A DNA stretch of 43,708 nucleotides from Sphingomonadales bacterium (GCA_027485735.1 JAIXQM010000137.1:1-43708), one strand, 5' to 3'; shown: positions 16,364 to 26,232, counted from the first letter of the stretch. Translations and numbers: made by a program. The notes: generated by a model not told the origin, from the sequence alone.

Positions 16364-16524
16364 AAGGAAGTATTTACAGCCATTTTGTAAACCGGCCCGA
16401 CAGATTTTCCCCGGAATCACGCGCGAACCTCCGATACCGCTGCCGCTTGCGCCTCCCCCAATCAACCAGTTTTGCCGAACCGCGCGCCGGCCCACAGTGG
16501 CGGCGAAAAAGGGAGGAACCACCC

Positions 16525-17817
16525 ATGGATTTCGCGCTGCCCGCCGACCTGGTTGCCTATCTGGCCGAACTTGACGCCTTCATCGAAGCCGAAATCAAGC
16601 CGCTGGAGCAGCAGGACGACAATATCCGTTTCTTCGATCACCGCCGCGAATGGGCGCGCACCGATTTCGAACACGGTGGCCTGCCGCGCCGCGAATGGGA
16701 ATTGCTGCTGCGCGAAGCCAGCATGCGCGCCGACAAGGCCGGCCACTGGCGCTTTTCGGCGCCGAAGAAATATGGCGGCAAGGACGGCAGCAATTTGTGG
16801 ATGGCGGTGATCCGCGACAAGTTCGCCGCCAAGGGCCTGGGCCTGCACAATGATCTGCAGAACGAACACAGCATCGTGGGCAATTTCCCGTTTGTCGCCA
16901 TGTTCGAAAGTTTCGGCACCGAAGCGCAGCAGCAGGAGTTCATCCTGGGCGGATTCGCCCGCAAACGCATCACCGCCTTCGGCCTCACCGAGCCTGATCA
17001 TGGCAGCGACGCCACCCACATGGAAACCACCGCCGTGCCGGAAACCCGCGACGGCGTGGAGGGCTGGCTGATCAATGGCGAGAAGATGTGGACGACGGGT
17101 ATGCATGTCGCCACCCATTGCGCCACCTTCTGCCGTACGTCGGGCGCGCCCGGAGCGGCGCGTGGCATCAGCTGCTTCCTGGTGCCCACCGACACGCCCG
17201 GCCTGAAGGTGGAAGAATATCTGTGGACGTTCAACATGCCCACCGATCACCCGCGGGTGAGCTTCACCAACGTGTGGGTGCCCGATTCGACCCGGCTCGG
17301 CTCGCTGGATGGCGGCCTGTCGCTGGCGCAGAGCTTTGTTCACCAGAACCGCATCCGCCAGGCGGCCTCGTCGCTGGGCGCGGCGACCTTCTGTGTGGAA
17401 GAGAGCGTGCGCTATGCCCGGACGCGCAAGCCATTCGGCGAGGCGCTGTCGAAGAACCAGGCCATCCAGTTCCCGCTGGTGGAGCTCGCCACCCAGTGCG
17501 AAATGCTGCGTCTGATGATCTACAAGACGGCGTGGGACATGGACAACATGCCCCACGAAGCCATCGAGAGCCAGCTTTCGGACAAGATTTCGATGTGCAA
17601 CTACTGGGCCAACCGGCTGGTGTGTGAGGCGGCTGACCGGGCGATGCAGGTGCATGGCGGCATCGGGTACAGCCGGCACAAGCCGTTCGAACATATCTTC
17701 CGCCACCACCGGCGCTATCGCATCACCGAAGGTTCGGAAGAGATCCAGATGCGCAAGGTGGCGGCCTATCTGTTCGGCTATCTCGGCCCCAGAAAGAAGC
17801 TGTTCGCCGATTTGTAA
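16525..17817 (+). CDS. Acyl-CoA dehydrogenase family protein
   Basis: A cytoplasmic FAD enzyme of 430 residues that introduces an alpha-beta double bond into an acyl-CoA. FAD-binding and fold signatures are FGLTEPDHGSDATHMETTA, KMWTTGMHVATHCATFCRTS, RYARTRKPFGEALSKNQAIQ, and the C-terminal MQVHGGIGYSRHKPFEHIFR with RYRITEGSEEIQMRKVAAYL. Extra N-terminal length resembles the ACAD10/ACAD11-like bacterial group. The acyl substrate is not known. The ATG at 16525 follows a strong GGGAGGAACC site. The gene leads an operon: the GH42 gene begins 18 bases after its stop. Confidence 0.93.
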   Translation: MDFALPADLVAYLAELDAFIEAEIKPLEQQDDNIRFFDHRREWARTDFEHGGLPRREWELLLREASMRADKAGHWRFSAPKKYGGKDGSNLWMAVIRDKFAAKGLGLHNDLQNEHSIVGNFPFVAMFESFGTEAQQQEFILGGFARKRITAFGLTEPDHGSDATHMETTAVPETRDGVEGWLINGEKMWTTGMHVATHCATFCRTSGAPGAARGISCFLVPTDTPGLKVEEYLWTFNMPTDHPRVSFTNVWVPDSTRLGSLDGGLSLAQSFVHQNRIRQAASSLGAATFCVEESVRYARTRKPFGEALSKNQAIQFPLVELATQCEMLRLMIYKTAWDMDNMPHEAIESQLSDKISMCNYWANRLVCEAADRAMQVHGGIGYSRHKPFEHIFRHHRRYRITEGSEEIQMRKVAAYLFGYLGPRKKLFADL

Positions 17818-17835
17818 GCGTGGCAGGAAACGCTC

Positions 17836-19761
17836 ATGAAACTGGGCGTTTGCTGGTATCCCGAACAATGGCCGGAACATCTCTGGGCCAGCGATGTGCA
17901 GCGCATGGCGGCGCTGGGCCTGTCGTTCGTGCGGGTCGGCGAGTTTGCCTGGAGCCGGATCGAGCCTGAACTCGGCCGCTTCGAGTGGGAATGGCTCGAC
18001 CGCGCCGTTGATCTGGCGCACGCTGCCGGGCTGGAAGTGGTGATGGGCACGCCCACCGCCACGCCGCCGAAATGGCTGGTGGATGCCCACCCGGAGATAC
18101 TTGCCAAGGGCCGCGACGGGCAGGTGCGCGGGTTCGGTTCGCGCCGACATTATTGTTTTTCGTCAGACGTGTATCTAGAGCAGTCCAGGCGCATCACGGC
18201 ATTGATGGCGGATCGCTATGGCCAGCACCCGGCCGTGGTCGCCTGGCAGACCGACAATGAATATGGCTGCCACGACACGGTGGTGAGCATGTCCGACGCG
18301 GCCAAGGCGGCGTTCCGGCGCTGGCTGGCAGCGCGTTACGGCAGCGTGAAGGCGCTGAACACGGCGTGGGGGCTGGCGTTCTGGTCCCAGGAGTATCGCA
18401 GCTTCGACGAGGTCGATGCTCCCTTCGGCACTGTCACCGAAAGCCACCCGGCGCACCGGCTGGATTGGCAGCGTTTCTCCTCGGCGATGGTGGAGCGCTT
18501 CAACGCGGCGCAGGTCGAAATATTGCGCGCCGCCTCGCCGGGGCGGGACATTGTCCACAATTTCATGGGGCTGTTCACCGAGTTCGACCATTATGCCGTC
18601 GGCCGCCAGCTCGATGTGGCGACGTGGGACTCCTATCCGATCGGCTTTCTGGGGCAGGGGCCGTTCACGGTCGCCGACAAGGCGCGTTACCTGCGCACCG
18701 GCCATCCCGATCTCACCGCCTTCCACCACAGCCTGTATCGCGCCTGCGGGCAGGGGCGCTGGTGGGTGATCGAACAGCAGCCCGGCCCGGTGAACTGGGC
18801 AGCGTGGAACCCGGCGCCGGCGAAAGGCGCGGTGGAATTGTGGGGCTGGGAAGCGGTGGCGCAGGGGGCCGAACGCATGAGCTGGTTCCGTTGGCGGCAG
18901 GCGCCGACGGGGCAGGAGGCAATGCACGCCGGGTTGAACCGGCCCGACAATCAGCCCGCCGCCGCTTGGCCTGAAGTTGAAGCCTTGGCCGCCGGGCTGT
19001 CCCAGCTTGGCCCGCTGCCGCCGCGTGGGCGCAGCGATGTCGCGCTGATCTTCGATTATGACAGCGTGTGGGCGGTGCGGAGCCAACCACAGGGCCGTGA
19101 TCAGGATGCACTGGCCACCGCCATGGCCTGGCATACGGCGGCGCGGCGGCTGGGCCTGAGTGTCGATATCGTGCCGCCCGATGCCGATCTGGCGGGTTAC
19201 GACCTTGTGCTGCTGCCGGCACAAGTCTTTGTGGATGAGGGGCTTGCTCGGCGGCTTGCCGAAAGCGGGGCAACCGTGCTGGCCGGGCCGCGCACCGGGT
19301 CCAAAACCCGCGATTTCGCCATTCCCGCGCACTTGCCGCCCGATGGGCTGAAAATGTTGATCGACGTGACGGTGGCCAGGGTGGAAAGCCTGCCGCCCGG
19401 CATCGTGCTGCCCGCCGGCAACGCCGGGCAGGTGACGGGCTGGATGGAGGACGTCGAATCCGGATCGCAGGTCGAAACCCGTCTGACCCTCGATGATGGC
19501 CGCGGCTTGTGGTTTGCCAGCGCCAGGGCGCATTATCTCGCCGGCCAAGTGGATGATGGCCTGCTGCGCCGCGTCCTGACGAACGTTGCTGTTGCGACTG
19601 GCTTGCAGCCGCGCGACCTTGGTCCCGATGTACGGGTGGAGCGGCTTGGCAACTTCAATTTTCTGTTCAACTATGGCCCGGTACCCGTCACCATCGCCCA
19701 TGATCTTTTGATCGGCCAAAACCCGGTGCTGCCTGCGGGCGTCGCCATCTGGAGGGACTGA
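17836..19761 (+). CDS. GH42 family beta-galactosidase
   Basis: A glycoside hydrolase of 641 residues in the GH42 clan GH-A. The opening MKLGVCWYPEQWPEHLW and the TIM-barrel core are typical. The acid/base glutamate is Glu142 in WQTDNEYGC, and the nucleophile is Glu313 in WWVIEQQPGPVNW. A glutaminase-like trimerisation domain follows (about 400-590; FDYDSVWAVRSQPQ), then a short beta domain. It cleaves terminal beta-galactosides, and without a signal peptide should be cytoplasmic, acting on imported oligosaccharides. The ATG at 17836 has AGGAAA upstream. It is embedded between the acyl-CoA dehydrogenase and DUF2855 genes with 18- and 2-base gaps, an unexpected combination. Confidence 0.93.
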   Translation: MKLGVCWYPEQWPEHLWASDVQRMAALGLSFVRVGEFAWSRIEPELGRFEWEWLDRAVDLAHAAGLEVVMGTPTATPPKWLVDAHPEILAKGRDGQVRGFGSRRHYCFSSDVYLEQSRRITALMADRYGQHPAVVAWQTDNEYGCHDTVVSMSDAAKAAFRRWLAARYGSVKALNTAWGLAFWSQEYRSFDEVDAPFGTVTESHPAHRLDWQRFSSAMVERFNAAQVEILRAASPGRDIVHNFMGLFTEFDHYAVGRQLDVATWDSYPIGFLGQGPFTVADKARYLRTGHPDLTAFHHSLYRACGQGRWWVIEQQPGPVNWAAWNPAPAKGAVELWGWEAVAQGAERMSWFRWRQAPTGQEAMHAGLNRPDNQPAAAWPEVEALAAGLSQLGPLPPRGRSDVALIFDYDSVWAVRSQPQGRDQDALATAMAWHTAARRLGLSVDIVPPDADLAGYDLVLLPAQVFVDEGLARRLAESGATVLAGPRTGSKTRDFAIPAHLPPDGLKMLIDVTVARVESLPPGIVLPAGNAGQVTGWMEDVESGSQVETRLTLDDGRGLWFASARAHYLAGQVDDGLLRRVLTNVAVATGLQPRDLGPDVRVERLGNFNFLFNYGPVPVTIAHDLLIGQNPVLPAGVAIWRD

Positions 19762-19763
19762 AC

Positions 19764-20792
19764 ATGACGACGCTTGCTGCCCGCGTTGGCGCTCTGGCGG
19801 AAACCACAGCGCTGCCCGATCCCGGCCCCATTTCCGATGGCGAGGCGCGCTTCGTCGTCGAGCATTTCGCGCTCACCGCGAACAATGTCACCTATGCCGT
19901 CCACGGCGAGGATTTCGCCTATTGGCGCTTCTTCCCGGCCCCCGAAGGCCACGGCATCGTGCCGGTCTGGGGTTTTGCCCGCGTCAGCGAAAGCCGCGCC
20001 AAAGGGATCAGCGTTGGCCAGCGCTTCTTCGGTTACTGGCCGATGGGCGCCCAGGCGGTGCTCACCCCCGTACAGGTGTCGGCCCATGGCTTCACCGATG
20101 GCGCGGCGCATCGGTCCGGCCTGCCGCCCTTCTACAACCGCTACAATCCGGCCAGCCCGGCCTGGGGCGATGAAGCGCTGCAGTGCCTGTTCCGCCCGCT
20201 CTATGCCACCAGCTTCCTCATTGATTGCCTGGTGGCGAGCCGGCCGGTCGATACGCTCCTGCTGTCCTCGGCCTCCTCCAAGACTGCGCTTGGCGTGGCG
20301 CAGGCGGCGAAGGGCCGGCAGCGCGTGGTTGGTCTCACATCGCCAGGCAACAGGGGATTCTGCGAAAAGACGGGCTATTACGATCAGGTGCTCAGTTACG
20401 ACGAGATTGCGCATGTGGGGGGGGACGCCATCGCCTTCATCGATTTTTCCGGCCATGGCGGCGTGCGCAGCGATGTCCACACCCTGCTGGGTGAGCGACT
20501 GAAGGAAAGCCACATCGTCGGCGACACCCACTGGCAGAGCCCCAACACCAACGAATTGCCCGGCCCGGTGCCGCAGCTGTTCTTCGCCCCCACTGTGGCG
20601 CAGGATCGGGTGTCGGAATGGGGACCGGCTGGCTTTGAACAGCTGCTGGGCGAAGCTTGGGGCCGCTTTGCCGCCACGCTGGGCTGGCTGCGCGTCGAGC
20701 GGGTGACCGGCGATGCCGATGTTGCCAAGGCCTGGGCCGAACTGGTCGATGGCGGCATCGATCCGGCGGTTGGTATCGTCGCTGCGCTGTAA
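19764..20792 (+). CDS. DUF2855 family protein
   Basis: A 342-residue protein recognised as DUF2855, a family distantly resembling medium-chain dehydrogenases but without a tidy Rossmann glycine motif. Visible landmarks are LTANNVTYAVHGEDFAYWRF, GQRFFGYWPMGAQAVLTPVQ, RPLYATSFLIDC, LLLSSASSKTALGVA (in the place of the nucleotide-binding loop) and GDTHWQSP. No function is established for the family, and an oxidoreductase role is only suggested by the fold. The start has GGAGGGA upstream and lies 2 bases after the GH42 stop, so it is co-translated with the galactosidase. Confidence 0.85.
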   Translation: MTTLAARVGALAETTALPDPGPISDGEARFVVEHFALTANNVTYAVHGEDFAYWRFFPAPEGHGIVPVWGFARVSESRAKGISVGQRFFGYWPMGAQAVLTPVQVSAHGFTDGAAHRSGLPPFYNRYNPASPAWGDEALQCLFRPLYATSFLIDCLVASRPVDTLLLSSASSKTALGVAQAAKGRQRVVGLTSPGNRGFCEKTGYYDQVLSYDEIAHVGGDAIAFIDFSGHGGVRSDVHTLLGERLKESHIVGDTHWQSPNTNELPGPVPQLFFAPTVAQDRVSEWGPAGFEQLLGEAWGRFAATLGWLRVERVTGDADVAKAWAELVDGGIDPAVGIVAAL

Positions 20793-20951
20793 CTTGTTCA
20801 GCTTGCCGAAAGCGCGGGTGCGGCAATCTCCATTGCATGGCTGGGGTTTGGACAAAGTGTCGCAATCCCCAGTCCTTGAGCACACAAGGGTCGAGGCGTA
20901 TGGAGCCCGTCCAAGCGATCCGGCGCAGACGCCCGGGCGTGTGAAAAACCT

Positions 20952-20968
20952 GCCGGCCACAAGCCGGC
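20952..20968 (+). other. Stem-loop immediately before the pseudoazurin ribosome-binding site
   Basis: GCCGGC (20952-20957) and GCCGGC (20963-20968) form a 6-bp GC stem with a 5-base loop, just 2 bases ahead of the GAGGAG site at 20971. It could stabilise the 5' end or modulate translation. The 190-base gap from 20793 otherwise shows only a CCTTG/CAAGG inverted repeat near 20874-20889, which does not match the FNR consensus. Confidence 0.45.
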
Positions 20969-20984
20969 GTGAGGAGAACAACTG

Positions 20985-21416
20985 ATGAAGATTCTGGGTT
21001 TTGTCGCCGCTGCCCTGGTGATCGCCGCTCCGGCCGCCGCCAAGGAAATCACCGTCAAGATGCTGAACAAGGGTGGCGAAGGCGCCATGGTGTTCGAACC
21101 GGCGTTCGTGAAGGCCGCCCCTGGCGACACCGTGAAGTTCGTTGCTACCAACCCGGGCCACAACGCGCAGACCATCGCTGGCTTCCTGCCGGCCGGTGAA
21201 GCCGAACAGAAGGGCGCCATGGGCAAGGATTTCGTGCTGAAGGCCGGCAAGCCGGGCGTGTATGGCATCAAGTGCCTGCCGCACTTCTCCATGGGCATGG
21301 TTGCCCTGGTGCAGGTCGGCAACGGCCCGTCGGCCAACCTCGCTGCCGCCAAGGCCGTGAAGCTGTCGCCACTGGCCACCAAGCGCATGACCGCCTACCT
21401 GGCGAAGGCCAAGTAA
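20985..21416 (+). CDS. Pseudoazurin, type 1 blue copper protein
   Basis: A periplasmic electron carrier of 143 residues. The signal peptide is MKILGFVAAALVIAAPAAA, with mature protein from KEITVKMLNK. The four copper ligands are visible with pseudoazurin spacing: His59 in NPGHNAQ, and Cys97, His100 and Met105 in GIKCLPHFSMGM. A C-terminal helical extension (LAAAKAVKLSPLATKRMTAY) is also typical. In denitrifiers it donates electrons to nitrite or nitrous oxide reductase; neither is in the window, so its partner here is unknown (cytochrome c peroxidase is another option). A GAGGAG ribosome-binding site lies 8-9 bases before the ATG, and a strong terminator follows. Confidence 0.93.
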   Translation: MKILGFVAAALVIAAPAAAKEITVKMLNKGGEGAMVFEPAFVKAAPGDTVKFVATNPGHNAQTIAGFLPAGEAEQKGAMGKDFVLKAGKPGVYGIKCLPHFSMGMVALVQVGNGPSANLAAAKAVKLSPLATKRMTAYLAKAK

Positions 21417-21438
21417 TCGCCCACCAGCGATGATGAAG

Positions 21439-21472
21439 CGGCCGGGGTGGCAACACCCCGGCCGTTTTCGTT
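21439..21472 (+). terminator. Rho-independent terminator after pseudoazurin
   Basis: An 11-bp GC-rich stem (21439-21449 with 21454-21464) is closed by a GCAA tetraloop and followed by TTTTCGTT. It lies between pseudoazurin (plus) and edd (minus, stop at 21471). The minus-strand side lacks a T-run, so it works mainly for pseudoazurin. Confidence 0.9.
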
Positions 21473-23291
21473 AGAGGCCCGCCGCCTTCAGCATCGCCGA
21501 AGCCCCGGCCTCCGCATCATCGCTGCCGGTGCGGAAAAAGGCGAAGAGTTCGCGGGCCGTGCCCGGCCCCGAATCGTCTATGGTCGCCGCTGGGCGGGAC
21601 AGGAACTCGGCGGCATCCACCAGCACGTCCAGTTGCCCCTGCCGCGCGCACAGCCGGATCACGTCCCCATCACGCACGCGGGCAATCGGCCCGGCGGACA
21701 TGGCTTCCGGGCAGAGGTGGATGGCGGCCGGCACTTTGCCTGATGCGCCCGACATGCGACCATCGGTGACCAGCGCCACCTTGTGCCCGCGATCCTGCAG
21801 CACGCCCAGCGCCGGCGTCAGCTTGTGCAGTTCGGGCATGCCGTTGGCCTGCGGGCCCTGGCCGCGCACCACCACCACGACGTCACGATTGAGCTCGCCG
21901 GCCTTGAAAGCGGCCTGCACGCTCTCCTGATCCTCGAACACACGGGCTGGGGCCTCGATGGTCCAGCGCTCCTCGTCCACGGCGCTGGTCTTGAAGATGG
22001 CGCGGCCCAGATTGCCCTTCACCAGCCGCATGCCACCATCAGCACGGAACGGGTTGGTGGCGGCGCGCAGGATGCTCTCGTCGCGGCTTTCCGGCACATC
22101 GCGCCACACCAAATGCTCGCCGTCCATGGCGGGATCGCGGGCATAATCGGCCAGGCTGTCACCGGCAACGGTGGGGATGTCGCCGTGCAGCAAACCGGCA
22201 TCCAAAAGGGTGCGAATGGTGAAGGCCATACCGCCCGCCGCGTGGAACTGGTTCACATCCGCTGCGCCGCCCGGATAGACCCGGGCCAGCAGCGGCACTG
22301 CGCCTGACAAATCGTCAAAATCCTGCCAGTCGATCAGCACGCCCGCCGCCCGCGCGATAGCGGGCAAATGGATAGCATGGTTGGTCGAACCGCCGGTGGC
22401 CAGCAAGCCGACAATGGCGTTGACGATGGCGCGTTCGTCCACACAGATGCCCAGCGGGCGTTCGTCCGGCTGGTTCAGCGCGATCTTTGCCAGCCGGTGC
22501 ATGGCCGCACGGTTCATGGCAGTGCGCAGGCCGGTGCCGGGATTGACGAAGGCCGCGCCCGGCAAGTGCAGGCCCATCACCTCCATCATCATCTGGTTGC
22601 TGTTCGCCGTACCATAGAAGGTGCAGGTGCCGGGGCTGTGGTAGCTTGCGCTCTCGGCCTCCAGCAGTTCGGCGCGGCTGGCCTTGCCTTCGGCCGCCAG
22701 CTGCCTGATGCGCTGTTTTTCCTTGTTGGGCAGGCCGCTGGGCATTGGCCCGGCCGGGACGAAGATCATCGGCAGATGGCCAAAGCGCAGCGCGCCGATC
22801 AGCAGGCCCGGCACGATCTTGTCACAGATGCCGAGCAGCGCGACCGATTCGAACATGGCGTGGCTCAGCGCCACCGCCGTGGCGAGCGCGATGCTATCGC
22901 GGCTGAAGAGGGAAAGCTCCATGCCCACCTGGCCTTGCGTCACGCCATCGCACATCGCCGGCACGCCGCCGGCCACCTGCGCCGTGGCGCCGACTTCGCG
23001 GGCAAACAGCTTCAATTGCGGCGGATATTGGCCATAGGGCTGGTGAGCAGACAGCATGTCATTGAAAGCCGTGACGATCCCAATGTTGACGCGCGCGCCG
23101 GCCCTGATCGTCGCCTGATCATCCAGTGCAGCGGCAAAGCCGTGGGCAAGGTTGGAGCATGACAGCCGCTCCCGGCCCATGCCGTTCTCCCGTTCGCGGC
23201 CGATATGATCGAGATAGCGGGCGCGGCCGGCGCGGCTTTTCTCGATGATGCGGTCGGTCACGCGGGCGAGTGTGGGGTGCAGAGTCGTCAT
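21471..23291 (-). CDS. edd: Phosphogluconate dehydratase (Entner-Doudoroff)
   Basis: A cytoplasmic Fe-S dehydratase of 606 residues of the IlvD/Edd family, converting 6-phosphogluconate to 2-keto-3-deoxy-6-phosphogluconate. Cluster cysteines are in [19 protein letters not shown] and [11 protein letters not shown]. Further family signatures are [18 protein letters not shown], the nearby [39 protein letters not shown], and the C-terminal [19 protein letters not shown]. The length matches E. coli Edd. The ATG at 23291 ([15 protein letters not shown]) is the natural start, although no clear ribosome-binding site precedes it. The usual partners zwf, pgl and glk are not alongside; the gene stands alone, divergent from a permease gene. 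Confidence 0.95.
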   Translation of the reverse strand: MTTLHPTLARVTDRIIEKSRAGRARYLDHIGRERENGMGRERLSCSNLAHGFAAALDDQATIRAGARVNIGIVTAFNDMLSAHQPYGQYPPQLKLFAREVGATAQVAGGVPAMCDGVTQGQVGMELSLFSRDSIALATAVALSHAMFESVALLGICDKIVPGLLIGALRFGHLPMIFVPAGPMPSGLPNKEKQRIRQLAAEGKASRAELLEAESASYHSPGTCTFYGTANSNQMMMEVMGLHLPGAAFVNPGTGLRTAMNRAAMHRLAKIALNQPDERPLGICVDERAIVNAIVGLLATGGSTNHAIHLPAIARAAGVLIDWQDFDDLSGAVPLLARVYPGGAADVNQFHAAGGMAFTIRTLLDAGLLHGDIPTVAGDSLADYARDPAMDGEHLVWRDVPESRDESILRAATNPFRADGGMRLVKGNLGRAIFKTSAVDEERWTIEAPARVFEDQESVQAAFKAGELNRDVVVVVRGQGPQANGMPELHKLTPALGVLQDRGHKVALVTDGRMSGASGKVPAAIHLCPEAMSAGPIARVRDGDVIRLCARQGQLDVLVDAAEFLSRPAATIDDSGPGTARELFAFFRTGSDDAEAGASAMLKAAGL

Positions 23292-23401
23292 ATGCTTAGC
23301 ATAGGCAGCAACACCGGGCTTGGGCAGATGGAATAGCGCTGCCCAAAAGCAACTCGTTGACGGCCAGGCAGCTAGCGGGCAGCAACAGCGAGGGGGGGCA
23401 C

Positions 23402-24673
23402 ATGACCGACACCAAAAAGCAAATGGGCCTGGTTGCCGCGCTGGCGCTGGTGGTTGGCAACATGGTGGGTTCCGGCGTGTTCCTGCTGCCGGCAACGCTG
23501 GCGCCTTATGGCTGGTCGGCGATGGGCGGCTGGGTGATCGCGCTGGCGGGCACATTGGCGCTGGCCGGCTGCTATGCCGCGCTGTCCCGGCAGATGCCCG
23601 GCACCTGCGGGCCGCATTTCTACGTTGAAAAGGCGTTCGGTCCCAACGCCTCCTATATCGCGGCGTGGAGCTACTGGATCGGCGTCTGGGTCGGCAATGC
23701 CGCGCTGGCGGTGGCCGTCGTCTCCAATCTCACCGTGCTCTGGCCCGGCCTGGCCGGCGATCCGCTCCTGAGCGCGCTCGCCGCCATTGGCGTGCTGGTG
23801 CTGGTGACGGCAATCAATTTGGCCGGCATCGGCGCGGCCAGCTTCGTGCAGCAGGCCACCACCTTCCTGAAACTTATGCCACTCCTCGCCGTGCTCGGCA
23901 TCGCGGCCTGGCTGCTGTTCACCAAGGGCAGCGCCGCCGTGGTCAATCCGCCGTCGGCCATGGAAGCCGATGGGGTGATCACCTCGGTCACGCTCACCAT
24001 GTGGGCGTTCCTGGCCTTTGAATCGGCCACGGTGCCGGCCGACAAGATCCGCCGCCCGGAATTCACCGTGCCGGTGGCGACCATCGTCGGTCCGTTGCTG
24101 GCTGGCGTGCTCTACATGGCGATTTCGGCGGCGATGATCGCGCTGGTGCCGGCCGATGCGCTGGCCAAATCCAACGCGCCCTTCGCCGATTTTTCCGCGC
24201 CGTTCATCGGTTCGCAGGCGGCGGCGCTGATCGGCGTGTTTGCCGCCATTTCGGCGCTGGGCACGGTCAACGGCCTTACCCTCACGGCGGCCGAACTGCC
24301 GCGCGCCATGGCGCTGGTCGGGCAGTTTCCACAACGCTTTGCCGGGCTGAACCGCGCCGGCGCACCAGCAGCGGCCGTGCTGCTGTCGGGCGGGCTGGCG
24401 GCGGCGCTGGTGTTGATGAACACCGATCGCAGCCTTTCGGGCCTGTTCGAATTCACCATTCTGGTGGCCACCGCGGCAATGCTGGTCGGCTATATGGCGG
24501 TGGGGCTGGCCGGGCTGAAACTGCTCTCCGGCCCGATGCGCTTCATAGGCCTGGCTGGCACGCTCTATTCGCTGTTTGCGCTCTATGCCTCCGGGCTGGA
24601 AGCAACCTTGTGGTGTTTCGCCCTGATCGCTGCGGGTTGGCCGGTCCTGCTTTACGCCCGCGCAAAACCGTAG
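23402..24673 (+). CDS. APC family amino acid permease
   Basis: An inner-membrane transporter of 423 residues with about 12 hydrophobic helices. The N-terminal [20 protein letters not shown] carries the GSG substrate-backbone motif of the APC superfamily (AdiC/CadB/PotE branch), and [16 protein letters not shown] and [20 protein letters not shown] follow the AdiC pattern. The substrate could be a basic amino acid, an amino acid/amine antiport pair, or similar. The ATG at 23402 has a long GAGGGGGGG ribosome-binding site. It is divergent from edd by 110 bases. Its 3' end overlaps the convergent FAD-oxidoreductase gene by 22 bases. Confidence 0.88.
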   Translation: MTDTKKQMGLVAALALVVGNMVGSGVFLLPATLAPYGWSAMGGWVIALAGTLALAGCYAALSRQMPGTCGPHFYVEKAFGPNASYIAAWSYWIGVWVGNAALAVAVVSNLTVLWPGLAGDPLLSALAAIGVLVLVTAINLAGIGAASFVQQATTFLKLMPLLAVLGIAAWLLFTKGSAAVVNPPSAMEADGVITSVTLTMWAFLAFESATVPADKIRRPEFTVPVATIVGPLLAGVLYMAISAAMIALVPADALAKSNAPFADFSAPFIGSQAAALIGVFAAISALGTVNGLTLTAAELPRAMALVGQFPQRFAGLNRAGAPAAAVLLSGGLAAALVLMNTDRSLSGLFEFTILVATAAMLVGYMAVGLAGLKLLSGPMRFIGLAGTLYSLFALYASGLEATLWCFALIAAGWPVLLYARAKP

Positions 24674-26232
24674 AACCGATCTGACAAGATCGCCTTCGCC
24701 GCATTGTGGCCTGGCGCGCCGGTCACGCCGCCGCCGGGATGGGCGCCGCTGCCGCACAGATACAGGCCGTTCACCGGCATGCGGTGATTGCCATGGCCCA
24801 GCACCGGCCGCGCCGCCCACAGCTGATCCAGGCTCATGCGGCCGTGGAAGATATCGCCGCCGATCAACCCGAACTTGCGTTCCAGATCGAGCGGCGAATG
24901 GATCTGCCGCGCGATGATGCTGCGCTTGAAATTGGGCGCATGCGCCGTGACGGTATCGATGATCAAATCGGCCACCTTCTCGCGCACATCGTCCCAACTT
25001 TGGCCGTCAGGCAATTTGGGCGCGAATTGCTGGCAGAACAGGCTGGCGACATGGCGGCCGGGCGGCGCCAGCGTGTCATCCAGCGTCGATGGGATCAGCA
25101 TCTCCACGATCGGCTTGGCTGACCAGCCATAGGCCTTGGCGCCGGTATAGGCCCGGTCCATGTAATCCAGGCTGGGCGCGATGATGATGCCGGCGCCGTG
25201 GTGCGGGCCGTGGCCCTTGAGCACGCTGAATTCCGGCAGTTCCGATAGCGCCACGTTCATGCGGAATGTGCCCGATCCGGTGGCATAGCCATCCATCGAA
25301 CGGGCAAATTCTGCCGGCAATTCGGCGCGGTCCACCAGCTGACGGAACAGCAGCGCCGGGCCGGCATTGCTGGCCACGATGGGCGCTTCCAGCACGCGGC
25401 CATCCTCCAGCGTGACGCCCTTCGCCTTGCCGTTGACGATGTTCACGCGTGCCACGCGCTCTTCCAGCCCGATGGAAACGCCCTTTTCGGCACAGGCGCG
25501 GGCCATGGCCTTGGTAATGGCGCCCATGCCGCCGATGGCATGGCCCCAGGCGCCCTTCACCCCGTTCACCTGGCCGAACACATGGTGCAGCAGCACATAG
25601 GCCGAACCCGGCGTATCGGGGCTGGCGAAATGGCCAACGATGGAATCGAATCCCAGCACCGCCTTGATCGGATCGCTTTCGAACCAGCCATCCAGGAATT
25701 CGCGCGCAGAACGGGTGAAGAGGGTGAACAGGTCATGCTGTTCGCCCTTGCTCAGCCCCAGCATCGGCCAGCCCTGCGTGGCCAGCGCCGCCATGCCCTT
25801 CAGGCCCGGCCCTGGCGGGATTTTCAGCGCCAGGCGCCGCATCTGATCGGCCAGCACCTCCAAACGCTGATCATAGGCGGGCAGGGCGGCGGCGTCTTTC
25901 TCCGAAAAGCGCGCCACTTCGCTTTCCGTCACGCCGGGGCCCACTTTCAGATAATCATTGGCCAGCGGCAGGAAATTGTTGAGCGGGCGGTTGACGATGG
26001 TCAGGCCATGCTCGCCCAGGTTCATGTCGGATGCGACCCGGTCCTGCAGCAGCGAGACGGTGTAGCTGGCGGTGCTGTTGCGGAAGCCGGGCGCGAACTC
26101 CTCGGTCACGCAGGCGCCGCCCACGATATCGCGTGCTTCGCAGATATGCACCTTCAGCCCGGCGCGGGCGAGATAGAAGGCCGTGACAAGGCCATTATGG
26201 CCCCCGCCGATGATGATCGCGTCATACTGCAT
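24652..26232 (-). CDS. Phytoene-desaturase-like NAD(P)/FAD-dependent oxidoreductase
   Basis: A flavoprotein amine oxidase/desaturase family member of 526 residues. The dinucleotide-binding motif is at the very start (AIIIGGGHNGLVTAFYLARA), followed by EARDIVGGACVTEEFAPGFR. The C-terminal FAD-contact segment is LYLCGSGAHPGGGVTGAPGH. Similarity is closest to the CrtI-related proteins known in animals as PYROXD2, rather than to carotenoid CrtI itself, and no carotenoid gene is adjacent, so the substrate is unknown. The start is the ATG at 26232, without an obvious ribosome-binding site. The 3' end overlaps the permease by 22 bases. Its 5' side borders the AT-rich islet, so its native promoter may have been replaced. 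Confidence 0.9.
   Translation of the reverse strand: MQYDAIIIGGGHNGLVTAFYLARAGLKVHICEARDIVGGACVTEEFAPGFRNSTASYTVSLLQDRVASDMNLGEHGLTIVNRPLNNFLPLANDYLKVGPGVTESEVARFSEKDAAALPAYDQRLEVLADQMRRLALKIPPGPGLKGMAALATQGWPMLGLSKGEQHDLFTLFTRSAREFLDGWFESDPIKAVLGFDSIVGHFASPDTPGSAYVLLHHVFGQVNGVKGAWGHAIGGMGAITKAMARACAEKGVSIGLEERVARVNIVNGKAKGVTLEDGRVLEAPIVASNAGPALLFRQLVDRAELPAEFARSMDGYATGSGTFRMNVALSELPEFSVLKGHGPHHGAGIIIAPSLDYMDRAYTGAKAYGWSAKPIVEMLIPSTLDDTLAPPGRHVASLFCQQFAPKLPDGQSWDDVREKVADLIIDTVTAHAPNFKRSIIARQIHSPLDLERKFGLIGGDIFHGRMSLDQLWAARPVLGHGNHRMPVNGLYLCGSGAHPGGGVTGAPGHNAAKAILSDRFYGFARA

Noticed and set aside
16462..19719. Two long minus-strand frames (562 and 514 codons) opposite the acyl-CoA dehydrogenase and GH42 genes
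   Set aside because: Both enzymes have intact catalytic motifs on the plus strand; the opposite frames show no family features.
20874..20889. FNR/CRP-type box upstream of pseudoazurin
   Set aside because: CCTTG-N6-CAAGG does not match TTGAT-N4-ATCAA in sequence or spacing.
23372..24997. 541-codon minus-strand frame opposite the APC permease
   Set aside because: Rich in Arg, Gly, His and Gln with no motif; overlaps a clear transporter.
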